Source: Pedobacter sp. PF22-3 (GTDB lineage: Bacteria > Bacteroidota > Bacteroidia > Sphingobacteriales > Sphingobacteriaceae). From it: a stretch of DNA of 64,000 nucleotides. The stretch's first letter is position 1. Each line of letters opens with the position of its first letter. Made by a program: the position numbers and the translations under genes. The stretch lies in assembly GCF_026239555.1 (NCBI RefSeq), contig NZ_JAPIVP010000001.1, positions 496,001 through 560,000 on the forward strand, written 5' to 3'. Shown piece by piece: positions 47,073-54,264 of this stretch. The notes beneath the pieces were generated by a model. The model worked only from the letters and a program-made list of their open reading frames with translations. It searched no databases and was not told the origin of the DNA.

Positions 47073-47119
47073 AAATTTGTCAACTTTCTTACGCCCTTGC
47101 CATTAAAGTTGACAAATTT
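47073..47119. terminator. Perfect 15-bp inverted repeat between convergent operons
   Basis: AAATTTGTCAACTTT (47073-47087) and AAAGTTGACAAATTT (47105-47119) are exact inverse complements around 17 bases. The right arm reaches the stop codon of the M56 gene. Placed between the TonB-receptor and M56 genes, it probably ends transcription in both directions. Confidence 0.75.
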
Positions 47120-48620
47120 AATTTGCCGAAGGCTTGGTATTTATCTGAATAGATTCTCCTTTTTTATCCATTCTCAACTCCATAATCATATTGGGATTCA
47201 ATTGATCAAGTGCTGCTTTACTCATCTTATTTCCGTTCAGATAATAACTCATGCTGGTAACTGAAGATTCTTTTATTGCTGGTTTATCTTTTAATGTCTC
47301 GCTTTTTTCTTTCGTGTTGATATTAGATTTTATAACAAAAACAGCTTTAACTTTTTTTCCCTTTATACCAGCTATATCCACAAAGCCTCCGTTTGCCTGT
47401 TCAGCAAGCATAATCTGCTCAATGCTCTCATTAGCCGGAACTGAGTCTGTGAAGTTAAATTGTTTAACAAAAACTCTTTTGTTTGAACTGCCATCTGGTT
47501 TAAAATCAAATTTAAAGTTTTCAGCCATTTTTTTCTTTACTTCAACCACTTGATGTTGTACAGAATCTCCATTCTTAACCACCATTTTCAAAACAAGCGT
47601 TATTTTGTGTGCCTTATCTATCTTTTTAATCAATGGTTGGGCTGCCTTTCCCTTATTTCTGGTATCTACAATGGTTTTGGCCTGCATAACAGGTTCACGC
47701 TCTTTGTTCGGCATAACATGATTCACCATTTTGGTCAATGGAACCAAACTTTTCTGCACAGCTTTTCTATCGATGGTAAAAGCAAGGGTAATGCACAGCA
47801 AAATCGGTAAAGCAAGCAGATAGCGTGTTAAATTTACTTTTGATGAGCGTTTAGCATTCATCATCTTGATCCTTTTCTTAAGATCAGACAAGTTGAAATT
47901 ATTGACAATAGCCACTGAAGGCTGTAAAGTACCTACATCAAGCAAACTGTACTGATAGGCTTTTTTATCAATTCCCTTCCTTAAAATACGGGCATCGGTA
48001 ATAAACTCAATATTTTCGCGTACGGCCTTTTTCATCAGCCAAACACCAGGATTAAACCAATAAAAAACAACACAAATTTCAGCCAGAATAATATCAAGCG
48101 TATGCCATTGCGCTACATGTACTTGCTCATGCGCCAATATATTGGGCAGATCTTCCTGCTTATGCAAGCCTGGATTAATATAAATGGTTTGCCAGAAACT
48201 GAAGGGGCTTACTTTATCTGCTAAAATTCTTACCGGATACTGATTTAACTTATCGGGCGAAGAATTTTGATGCATGCGGTACAAAGAAATAAACTGCACC
48301 ATTAACCGCAACGCCATTAACACCACGCCAATGTAAAAGAATAGGTAAAGTATTTGCCAAAATACCGGAACCGCATCTTGTTTGATCAACTGACTTACCT
48401 GTTGGTTTAAGCCGGGAACAAATGCTGGTACAGATTTATGGCTGGCCAACAGACTGGTTAGGTTAATAAAAGGATAAGCAGAAGAAAAAATAATTCCAAA
48501 TAAAAGAAACATCCTGTTAATGGAGTAGAAAGTTAACCTCCGCAGCACCAGGTAATAGGTAGCCGAAAACAAAATCAGTACCAGGTTAATTTTCAATAAA
48601 ATGAGAAAGAAATGTGGCAT
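47118..48620 (-). CDS. M56-family (BlaR1/MecR1-like) membrane metallopeptidase
   Basis: 500 residues. Four membrane helices are visible (about 5-22, 37-52, 90-112, 267-285). The cytoplasmic zinc site HEQVHVAQWHTLD (HExxH) lies near residue 165, with ENIEFITDARIL supplying the distal residues. After the last helix there is a Lys-rich periplasmic part of about 210 residues, but no penicillin-binding sensor domain of BlaR1 type. In Gram-positive systems BlaR1 triggers loss of BlaI; here the signal must differ. It starts 5 bases after blaI, so the two form an operon. Likely partner outputs are blaI itself and the GLPGLI/TonB operon. Confidence 0.9.
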   Translation of the reverse strand: MPHFFLILLKINLVLILFSATYYLVLRRLTFYSINRMFLLFGIIFSSAYPFINLTSLLASHKSVPAFVPGLNQQVSQLIKQDAVPVFWQILYLFFYIGVVLMALRLMVQFISLYRMHQNSSPDKLNQYPVRILADKVSPFSFWQTIYINPGLHKQEDLPNILAHEQVHVAQWHTLDIILAEICVVFYWFNPGVWLMKKAVRENIEFITDARILRKGIDKKAYQYSLLDVGTLQPSVAIVNNFNLSDLKKRIKMMNAKRSSKVNLTRYLLALPILLCITLAFTIDRKAVQKSLVPLTKMVNHVMPNKEREPVMQAKTIVDTRNKGKAAQPLIKKIDKAHKITLVLKMVVKNGDSVQHQVVEVKKKMAENFKFDFKPDGSSNKRVFVKQFNFTDSVPANESIEQIMLAEQANGGFVDIAGIKGKKVKAVFVIKSNINTKEKSETLKDKPAIKESSVTSMSYYLNGNKMSKAALDQLNPNMIMELRMDKKGESIQINTKPSAN

Positions 48621-48625
48621 AGCCT

Positions 48626-48988
48626 TTACTTTTCAGGGTGCTCTATTAAATTTATAATCTCTTTAAGTTCTTCGGCACTTATCTTTTTATCCTTGGCAAA
48701 AAAAGCAACGAGCTCTTTATACGAACTTTGAAAATAATTATTGACAAAACCGCTCATAAAACGCTTTTTATATTCAATCTCTTTAACCTTAGCACTATAG
48801 CGGTTGGCATTGGCAAAACGCTCACTTACCAGGTATCCTTTACGTTCCAGGTTTTTAATAGTCGATGCCAAAGTGGTATATGGCGGTTTAGGCTCGGGCA
48901 GCACATCCATAAAATCTTTGATAAAGCCTTTTCCAACTTGCCAAACAGCCAGCATCGCTTCTTCTTCCTGCAATGTTAATTTTTCCAT
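48626..48988 (-). CDS. BlaI/MecI/CopY-family repressor
   Basis: 120 residues from the ATG at 48988; a longer frame would read through the operator. The winged-helix domain (about 1-75, LTLQEEEAMLAVWQVGKGFI; YTTLASTIKNLERKGYL) and the C-terminal dimerisation helices (KKRFMSGFVNNYF; SAEELKEIINLIE) are those of BlaI/MecI. Family members bind dyads as dimers and are cleaved after the partner M56 protease is activated. The gene begins 2 bases from a 28-bp dyad site, which implies autoregulation. Confidence 0.93.
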   Translation of the reverse strand: MEKLTLQEEEAMLAVWQVGKGFIKDFMDVLPEPKPPYTTLASTIKNLERKGYLVSERFANANRYSAKVKEIEYKKRFMSGFVNNYFQSSYKELVAFFAKDKKISAEELKEIINLIEHPEK

Positions 48989-48990
48989 AT

Positions 48991-49018
48991 TTACGAATCT
49001 ATCGTAAATATACGAAAA
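48991..49018. promoter_or_regulatory. Predicted BlaI operator ahead of blaI
   Basis: 28 bases starting TTACGAATCTATCGTAA, a perfect TTACGA/TCGTAA dyad with 5-base centre, then ATATACGAAAA, which gives a second overlapping TCGTA/TACGA dyad. It matches 43393-43420 at 24 of 28 bases. On the minus strand it includes TATATTTA as a possible -7 element; the message would be nearly leaderless. Confidence 0.75.
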
Positions 49019-49129
49019 CATCCTAAATAAAAAAGACCTTAATCTGCTTAGATAAAGGCCTTTTCCTATAATAATGAGTATTTTATTCCCGGTAAATCCG
49101 ACTCAGGGCTCCCGACTATGGACTTCAGA

Positions 49130-49630
49130 CTATTTCCCGCTTCTTTTTTCAGCCTGTAAAAGCGTTTGATCTATAACTTTACGCATTTGTACGGCAGCAT
49201 CCAATAATTTTGGATTACCATCAAAATCGCCGTAAATCACTACATGTTTTGCTTTCTCCTTGTATTTGAACAAAATATCATAACGTGGCACAGCCATTGA
49301 TTTTTTACTTTTCTTACCTATGGTATCTGGAAAATTCCAGAGTCCGATTTCATTGGCTTTGCCGTGCATGTAAAGAATATCGTCGTTCTTTAAAAATATT
49401 TTTTTCTTGATTACCGAATCTGCCCCGTTTACATACTGATAATCGCCAGTAGCCGAATTATAGTGATTTTCCAGCGTATCTTTAATGCCCCATTTGTACT
49501 CCATTGATACAAAATCCTTTTTCCGGAACGGTGCATTCTGAATAATCGGTTTATAATAGATATAACAATAAATGATCATCGGTACGATAATCGTAATGGC
49601 TAAGAATATTTTTTTTCCTCTACTTGACAC
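49130..49630 (-). CDS. Hypothetical membrane-anchored protein
   Basis: 166 residues from a GTG at 49630; the next ATG would remove half of the membrane helix. A single N-terminal helix (IFLAITIIVPMIIYCYIYY) is followed by a hydrophilic domain with FRKKDFVSMEYKWG, GLWNFPD and HVVIYGDFDGNPKLLDAA. I do not recognise the family. Lysine-rich and beta-predicted, it is probably on the periplasmic side. It lies after the symporter gene on the same strand with a 97-base gap of degenerate repeats. Confidence 0.65.
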   Translation of the reverse strand: MSSRGKKIFLAITIIVPMIIYCYIYYKPIIQNAPFRKKDFVSMEYKWGIKDTLENHYNSATGDYQYVNGADSVIKKKIFLKNDDILYMHGKANEIGLWNFPDTIGKKSKKSMAVPRYDILFKYKEKAKHVVIYGDFDGNPKLLDAAVQMRKVIDQTLLQAEKRSGK

Positions 49631-49639
49631 TTGATGTTG

Positions 49640-49727
49640 AATTATTGAATGAATATTTAATTACTGAATGAGAGAATTGTTGAATGATTGAATGAAACAA
49701 TAAGACTGAAGACTACCGACTTTAGAC
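49640..49727. repeat. Degenerate TGAATGA-type short repeat
   Basis: Reiterated TTGAATGA/TTGAATTATTGAATGA units (49640-49700), then AAGACTGAAGACTACCGACT with further short reiterations. It sits between the symporter and the hypothetical gene. A similar tract (CTCCCGACTATGGACTTCAG) is at 49105-49130. Confidence 0.6.
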
Positions 49728-51104
49728 TTATGACTCCTTAAGCTCCCCTTCCCATTTACTGACCACGGCAGTAGCAATACTGTTACCCACCACATTAGTT
49801 GCTGAACGGCCCATATCCAGTAATGGATCAATACCAATTAACAGCGCCAAACCTGCTTCAGGAATATTAAAACTGGCAATAGTACCGGCAATAACCACCA
49901 AAGATGCTCTTGGCACACCCGCAATCCCCTTACTGGTTAACATCAGGATTAACAGCATTGAAATTTGCTGCTCAAAACTTAAATGAATGCCATAAGCCTG
50001 TGCAATAAAAAGCGAGGCGAAGGTCATATACATCATCGATCCATCTAAATTGAACGAATAACCCAATGGCAGCACAAAACTTACAATTTTATCTTTACAA
50101 CCGAAACGTTCTAACAGCATCATTGTTTTTGGATAGGCTGCTTCACTGCTTGCTGTACTAAAAGCCAAAAGTGCAGGCTCTTTCATATCGTTTACCAAAC
50201 GGAAAATACGTTTTTTGAGGATCAGGAAGCCTAAGAAGATCAATAATCCCCACAAAATGATTAAACCAAAGTAGAATTCACCAATAAAAATGGCATAGGT
50301 ATTCAGCACACTTAAACCTTGCTTGGCAATAATGGCCGTCATGGCGCCAAACACAGCAAGTGGTGCAAAATTCATTACATAACCCGTCATCTTTAAGATT
50401 ACGTGTGCAATGGCATCAAAAGCTTTAATTACAATAGCTCCTGCAGGACCAATTGCCGCCGTTGCCACGCCAAAGAATAAGGAGAAAACTACAATTTGAA
50501 GGATTTCATTGTTAGCCATCGATTCGGCAATACTTTTTGGAAACACATGTGCAATAAAATCTTTCACGCTCATGGCTGCTTTCTGTATCCCGGTATCAAC
50601 CAGATGATCGGGCAGTGATAATTTCATGTGCTTGCCAGGCTCAAATAAATTCACCAGAATCATTCCTAACACCAGCGACATTAACGACATGGTTAAAAAC
50701 CAACCCAACGTTTTGCCACCAATACGGCCAACCGCTTTAATATCGCCTACTTTCGCAACACCTACAACCAGCGTGGTAAATACCAGTGGGGCAACAATCA
50801 TTTTAATCAGACGCAGAAAAATATCACTCAACAGGGTAAAAAACTCTAGTTTTTTCTCCCGTATGGTTTCATTTTCTTTTTTGATTTTAGCGGCAGCTTT
50901 TTTGTCTACTTTAAGCTGGCTATAAACTGCGCTCGTCGTATCAGTCGATTTTGCAATGTTTACTTCTATACTTTTAACTTTTGCATCGGCATTCAGGATA
51001 TTCTGATTGTAAACATTGATAGCATTTACGTTCAAAATATAGCCCAATGCAATCCCTGCAATCAGCGCGATAAAAATAAAAAGCGTGAGTTTGTTTTTCT
51101 TCAT
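49728..51104 (-). CDS. Dicarboxylate/amino acid:cation symporter (DAACS)
   Basis: 458 residues with about eight membrane helices and two re-entrant loops. Family signatures are seen: FSTASSEAAYPKTM (serine-rich motif), GYSFNLDGSMMYMTFASLFI (NMDGT-type motif), LTSKGIAGVPRASLVV and GIDPLLDMGRSATNVVGN. The last block, with its Asp and Asn residues, binds substrate and sodium or protons in GltPh and DctA. An extra charged segment of about 50 residues lies between the first two helices, as in other Bacteroidetes members. The substrate is probably glutamate, aspartate or C4-dicarboxylate. Confidence 0.93.
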   Translation of the reverse strand: MKKNKLTLFIFIALIAGIALGYILNVNAINVYNQNILNADAKVKSIEVNIAKSTDTTSAVYSQLKVDKKAAAKIKKENETIREKKLEFFTLLSDIFLRLIKMIVAPLVFTTLVVGVAKVGDIKAVGRIGGKTLGWFLTMSLMSLVLGMILVNLFEPGKHMKLSLPDHLVDTGIQKAAMSVKDFIAHVFPKSIAESMANNEILQIVVFSLFFGVATAAIGPAGAIVIKAFDAIAHVILKMTGYVMNFAPLAVFGAMTAIIAKQGLSVLNTYAIFIGEFYFGLIILWGLLIFLGFLILKKRIFRLVNDMKEPALLAFSTASSEAAYPKTMMLLERFGCKDKIVSFVLPLGYSFNLDGSMMYMTFASLFIAQAYGIHLSFEQQISMLLILMLTSKGIAGVPRASLVVIAGTIASFNIPEAGLALLIGIDPLLDMGRSATNVVGNSIATAVVSKWEGELKES

Positions 51105-51263
51105 GAATAAAAAAAGTTTGTGGCAACTTAATTCGGTAAAACTACGATATTTACAGCTTGTAACAAATTTTGATCTCAGGAGGCATCAAAAATATATTAT
51201 TTTGAAATCCTCATGTAACAAAAAATGTGTATCAACATCTAAAACGCAACGACAAACTCCTAA

Positions 51264-51761
51264 ATGGAACAAAAAGACAAGTTATTTAAGCAGATCTTCG
51301 ATTCGAATTCCAAAAAAATATTCCATTTATGTTATGGTTATACCGGCGATACCGACGCTGCAAATGATCTTTTACAGGAAACTTTTTTAAAGGTCTGGCA
51401 AAATCTGGATAAGTTCCGCAACAAATCTTTGATTTCAACGTGGATTTATCGCATTGCTGTAAATACCTGTTTAACTTACCTGAGATCCGAAAAAAGACAG
51501 GCAAAAGACGAATTAACAGATAACATTATTGAAAATAAGGTAGAAGAATTTTCAGAGAAAAACGAACAGGTAGCCCTGCTTTATAAATGTATTTCTAAAC
51601 TGGAAGAGAATGACCGTTTAATTATTACCATGGTACTTGATGAGCTTCCATACCACGAAATTGCTGATATTTCAGGTATCAGCGAAGGCAATTTAAGGGT
51701 AAAAATTCATCGTATTAAACAAAAATTAACAGAATTATATAGCCAGTATGCAAGCGTTTGA
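51264..51761 (+). CDS. ECF-type RNA polymerase sigma factor
   Basis: 165 residues with sigma region 2 (GDTDAANDLLQETFLKVWQN; TWIYRIAVNTCLTYLRS) and region 4 (LDELPYHEIADISGISEGNL; VKIHRIKQKLTELY). Length and composition fit extracytoplasmic-function sigma factors. The next gene starts 14 bases before its stop and encodes a membrane protein, the usual place for an anti-sigma factor. The target promoters are unknown. Confidence 0.93.
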   Translation: MEQKDKLFKQIFDSNSKKIFHLCYGYTGDTDAANDLLQETFLKVWQNLDKFRNKSLISTWIYRIAVNTCLTYLRSEKRQAKDELTDNIIENKVEEFSEKNEQVALLYKCISKLEENDRLIITMVLDELPYHEIADISGISEGNLRVKIHRIKQKLTELYSQYASV

Positions 51762-52347
51762 TCAAATACAGGAGTTGTGGCAAAAACACGAGGTAGAAGT
51801 TAAGGTTTCTGCTGATGAGATGTTGCAACAAGCGAAGAAAGAAGTAAATGGATTAAAGCTGAAATCGGCCTTAAACATTGGAGGTATGCTGCTGTCTTTC
51901 ATCGCCATTGCCGCATTATGGATATTCTTTCACTTCGAATCGTGGACGACACATGTAGGGATTAGCATTACACTTATCGCCATTGGCGTTTACACTTTAA
52001 TACTTTACCGCGATTACCGTCTAATTTCGAAAAATGATTTCACCGCTCATCCTAACGAGTTTTTAAACAACTTAAAAACTTATCAGTTAAATCGTTATAA
52101 ACTTTACAATACCCTTTACTGGTTTTACGCTATTGCCCTTTCTTTGGGCCTGGGATTTTATTTTGTAGAAATAATGGCACGCTTTAACAACGCACAAAAA
52201 GTAATTGCCGTAGGTTTAACAGCGATGTGGATCATCTTTTGCTCAACCATTTTACGTAAAGCTGTAATTAAAAGGGAAAAAGAGAGAGTTGCCTTGCTGA
52301 TTGAAAAATTTGAGCGCATTAGTGCACAGATTTCAACTCCGCAGTAA
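51748..52347 (+). CDS. Membrane protein overlapping the ECF sigma gene (candidate anti-sigma)
   Basis: 199 residues. An N-terminal cytoplasmic segment of about 45 residues (MQAFDQIQELWQKHEVEV) is followed by four membrane helices (about 48-65, 72-90, 130-148, 158-178) and a basic tail (KREKERVALLIEKFERI). It overlaps the sigma gene by 14 bases, so translation is coupled. It has no zinc anti-sigma motif. By position it is the anti-sigma partner, although the four helices are unusual for that role. Low homology expected elsewhere. Confidence 0.7.
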   Translation: MQAFDQIQELWQKHEVEVKVSADEMLQQAKKEVNGLKLKSALNIGGMLLSFIAIAALWIFFHFESWTTHVGISITLIAIGVYTLILYRDYRLISKNDFTAHPNEFLNNLKTYQLNRYKLYNTLYWFYAIALSLGLGFYFVEIMARFNNAQKVIAVGLTAMWIIFCSTILRKAVIKREKERVALLIEKFERISAQISTPQ

Positions 52348-52449
52348 TTTTAGGCACGGTTTTTTCGTTGTAAAATTCGACACACAAAATCCTGATGATT
52401 TGACTGCTGAAAGGCAACAAAAACCAGGATCAGATACCGTTGAAAAATT

Positions 52450-53016
52450 ATGCTATTGAAAAAACTAATCATACCGATATTATTGCTGCTGCCTTTTTCT
52501 TTTGGTTTTAAACAGGATTTTACCCAGCCTATACAACTCAATTGGGAAACTTATTTTAAAGGCAAAGCCGATGAACGTTCGCCATTTATTGCATTAACAG
52601 CAATGACCTGGGAGTACAGCTATAACAGTACCGTGTATCGAAACCGCGTAGTCATCGATCTTAAAAACGAAGTTCGTATTGACAAAAACCGTTCCTGGGT
52701 AAAGTGGGATAAAATTAAAGATCCCAATGTCAGGGCGAGTTTACTGCACCACGAACAGGGACACGTAAACATTCAGTATATTCTGCTTTCTGAAGCAGAA
52801 AGAGTACTAAAAAACCGCAATTACTCAGTTAGCAATTATAAAGCGCAGATAGCCGAACTGGCCAACCAGATCAGTACTTATTTTGATACCATGCAACGTA
52901 ATTACGACGAAGAAACTGAGCATGGCAGCAACCATAAAATGCAAGCCCGCTGGGATCAGATTATCGAAGATAAAATGGAGGAATCGAAAACAGCCACACT
53001 GGCGCTACAAAAATAA
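52450..53016 (+). CDS. DUF922-like secreted putative zinc protease
   Basis: 188 residues with a signal peptide (LIIPILLLLPFSFGFKQ). LLHHEQGHVNIQYIL near residue 100 is an HExxH motif. Glu in the following helix (LLSEAERVLKNR) may be the third ligand. The family (DUF922, predicted secreted Zn-dependent protease) is of unknown substrate. Its last 12 bases overlap the end of the convergent diacylglycerol kinase gene. Confidence 0.75.
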   Translation: MLLKKLIIPILLLLPFSFGFKQDFTQPIQLNWETYFKGKADERSPFIALTAMTWEYSYNSTVYRNRVVIDLKNEVRIDKNRSWVKWDKIKDPNVRASLLHHEQGHVNIQYILLSEAERVLKNRNYSVSNYKAQIAELANQISTYFDTMQRNYDEETEHGSNHKMQARWDQIIEDKMEESKTATLALQK

Positions 53017-53382
53017 TTTTGGTATAAATATAATGGCGCCTACGGCTAAAGCTAAAAACGCAGCAACCAAAACCGCAGCAGCTGCCAGATCTTTTACTAT
53101 TTTAATTTTAGGATGAAAATCTGGTGACACCACATCAGCCAGTTTTTCGATGGCTGAATTTAAAATTTCGGCGACGATAACGGCAGAAATAACACCTAAA
53201 ATGGCAATCCACTCTAAAGCAGAAAGCTTTAGGTAAAAGGAAAGAGCAATAGCAACAATGGCTGCAAAAAGATGGACTCTGCCATTATGATCGAGAATAA
53301 AAAACAGTTTTAAGCCATGAAAAGCATATTTAAAACTTTTAATACGATCTATAATAGAAAATTTTTCGTTGTTCATTTTCAT
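53005..53382 (-). CDS. Diacylglycerol/undecaprenol kinase (DgkA family)
   Basis: 125 residues with three membrane helices, the DgkA layout. The active-site block VAEILNSAIEKLADVVSP holds the conserved Glu, Asn and Glu of the family. HNGRVHLFAAIVAIALSFYL is the second helix region. Diacylglycerol kinase recycles diacylglycerol; the Gram-positive branch acts on undecaprenol. The short form seen here is closer in length to the latter, but the substrate is undecided. The 3' end overlaps the DUF922 gene by 12 bases in convergent orientation. Confidence 0.9.
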   Translation of the reverse strand: MKMNNEKFSIIDRIKSFKYAFHGLKLFFILDHNGRVHLFAAIVAIALSFYLKLSALEWIAILGVISAVIVAEILNSAIEKLADVVSPDFHPKIKIVKDLAAAAVLVAAFLALAVGAIIFIPKLFL

Positions 53383-53399
53383 ATATGGTCAATAGGGAA

Positions 53400-53595
53400 A
53401 GATCTTTCGACTACGCTACCATTGACAGATTCCAATAGACTTGTCGTCATCTCGACCGCAGCAACGCGAAGCGGAGAGATCTAACCAGCAAAACTTAAAC
53501 AAAAATCATCGTCCCGACAAGAGTAATGTGAAGTGAAGAAATCCTATCTTAGAAAAGATTTCTCGACTACGTTGCACTTCGCTCGAAATGACAGA
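53400..53595. repeat. Cluster of GTCATTTCGAGCGAAG-type repeat pieces
   Basis: Three pieces occur: GAAAGATCTTTCGACTACGC (53398), GTCATCTCGACCGCAGCAAC (53448) and, inverted, TTTCTCGACTACGTTGCACT then TCGCTCGAAATGACAG (to 53593). The last is the inverse of the element at 40671. It lies between the kinase and lipoprotein genes on the same strand; no ORF. Confidence 0.7.
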
Positions 53596-53607
53596 TACGT
53601 GCAGGCC

Positions 53608-54204
53608 CTACTTCACCTCACTCGTCGAAAAACTATTACCATTTAACCTGTATTGATAAGTTTTGGTCACCGTTTTAGTACTATCTGCACTATCCTTTAC
53701 AGGAAACGAGCGAAACAAATCGCCATTTTTAATAAAAAACTTATCTTTACCCGCATAACCTTTCTTTTGATTTGCGCTTAAAGAAGGAAAACTGATTTTA
53801 TTAAAATCGCCACCTGCGTATTCAAAGACATTCAGATCAGAAACATTTTTTTTGCTCAACAACTGAATGTATAATTCTGGATTTCCGTCGTTATCTAAAT
53901 CCATGTTCCAGGCATCGGTGATAACACCTTTACGATCAATAGCTGCTGACCGGTAATGATTGCGAATCGAATCGGACATTAAAATCTGGTACCCACCTAT
54001 CGAATCCACTCCTTTTCCCCAACTTACAATTTCGAAATTTAGTCCGGGTTTTACCTCGATATCTTTATAAAAAGGGAAAGGATTTTTTATGACTTTAACT
54101 GGGGCTGTAGCAACTGCTTTAGGTTTATCTTCGGTGCATGCCAAACAAAACAGCATCCCTGTAATGCATAAGAGATGCTGTAATGTATATTTTTGTAGTT
54201 TCAT
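53608..54204 (-). CDS. Hypothetical lipoprotein
   Basis: 198 residues. A lipoprotein signal ends in LFCLAC with lipid-bearing Cys23. The mature part has an FG-GAP-like loop DAWNMDLDNDGNPELYIQLL near residue 110 and a beta-rich C-terminus. I do not recognise the family. It follows the hexosaminidase gene by 60 bases on the same strand, but a functional link is not clear. Confidence 0.7.
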   Translation of the reverse strand: MKLQKYTLQHLLCITGMLFCLACTEDKPKAVATAPVKVIKNPFPFYKDIEVKPGLNFEIVSWGKGVDSIGGYQILMSDSIRNHYRSAAIDRKGVITDAWNMDLDNDGNPELYIQLLSKKNVSDLNVFEYAGGDFNKISFPSLSANQKKGYAGKDKFFIKNGDLFRSFPVKDSADSTKTVTKTYQYRLNGNSFSTSEVK

Positions 54205-54264
54205 TTTAATAAGGGACGTTTGGTTGTCCCAAATTAAGGATTTTAGCCTATCAAAGCAATTATT

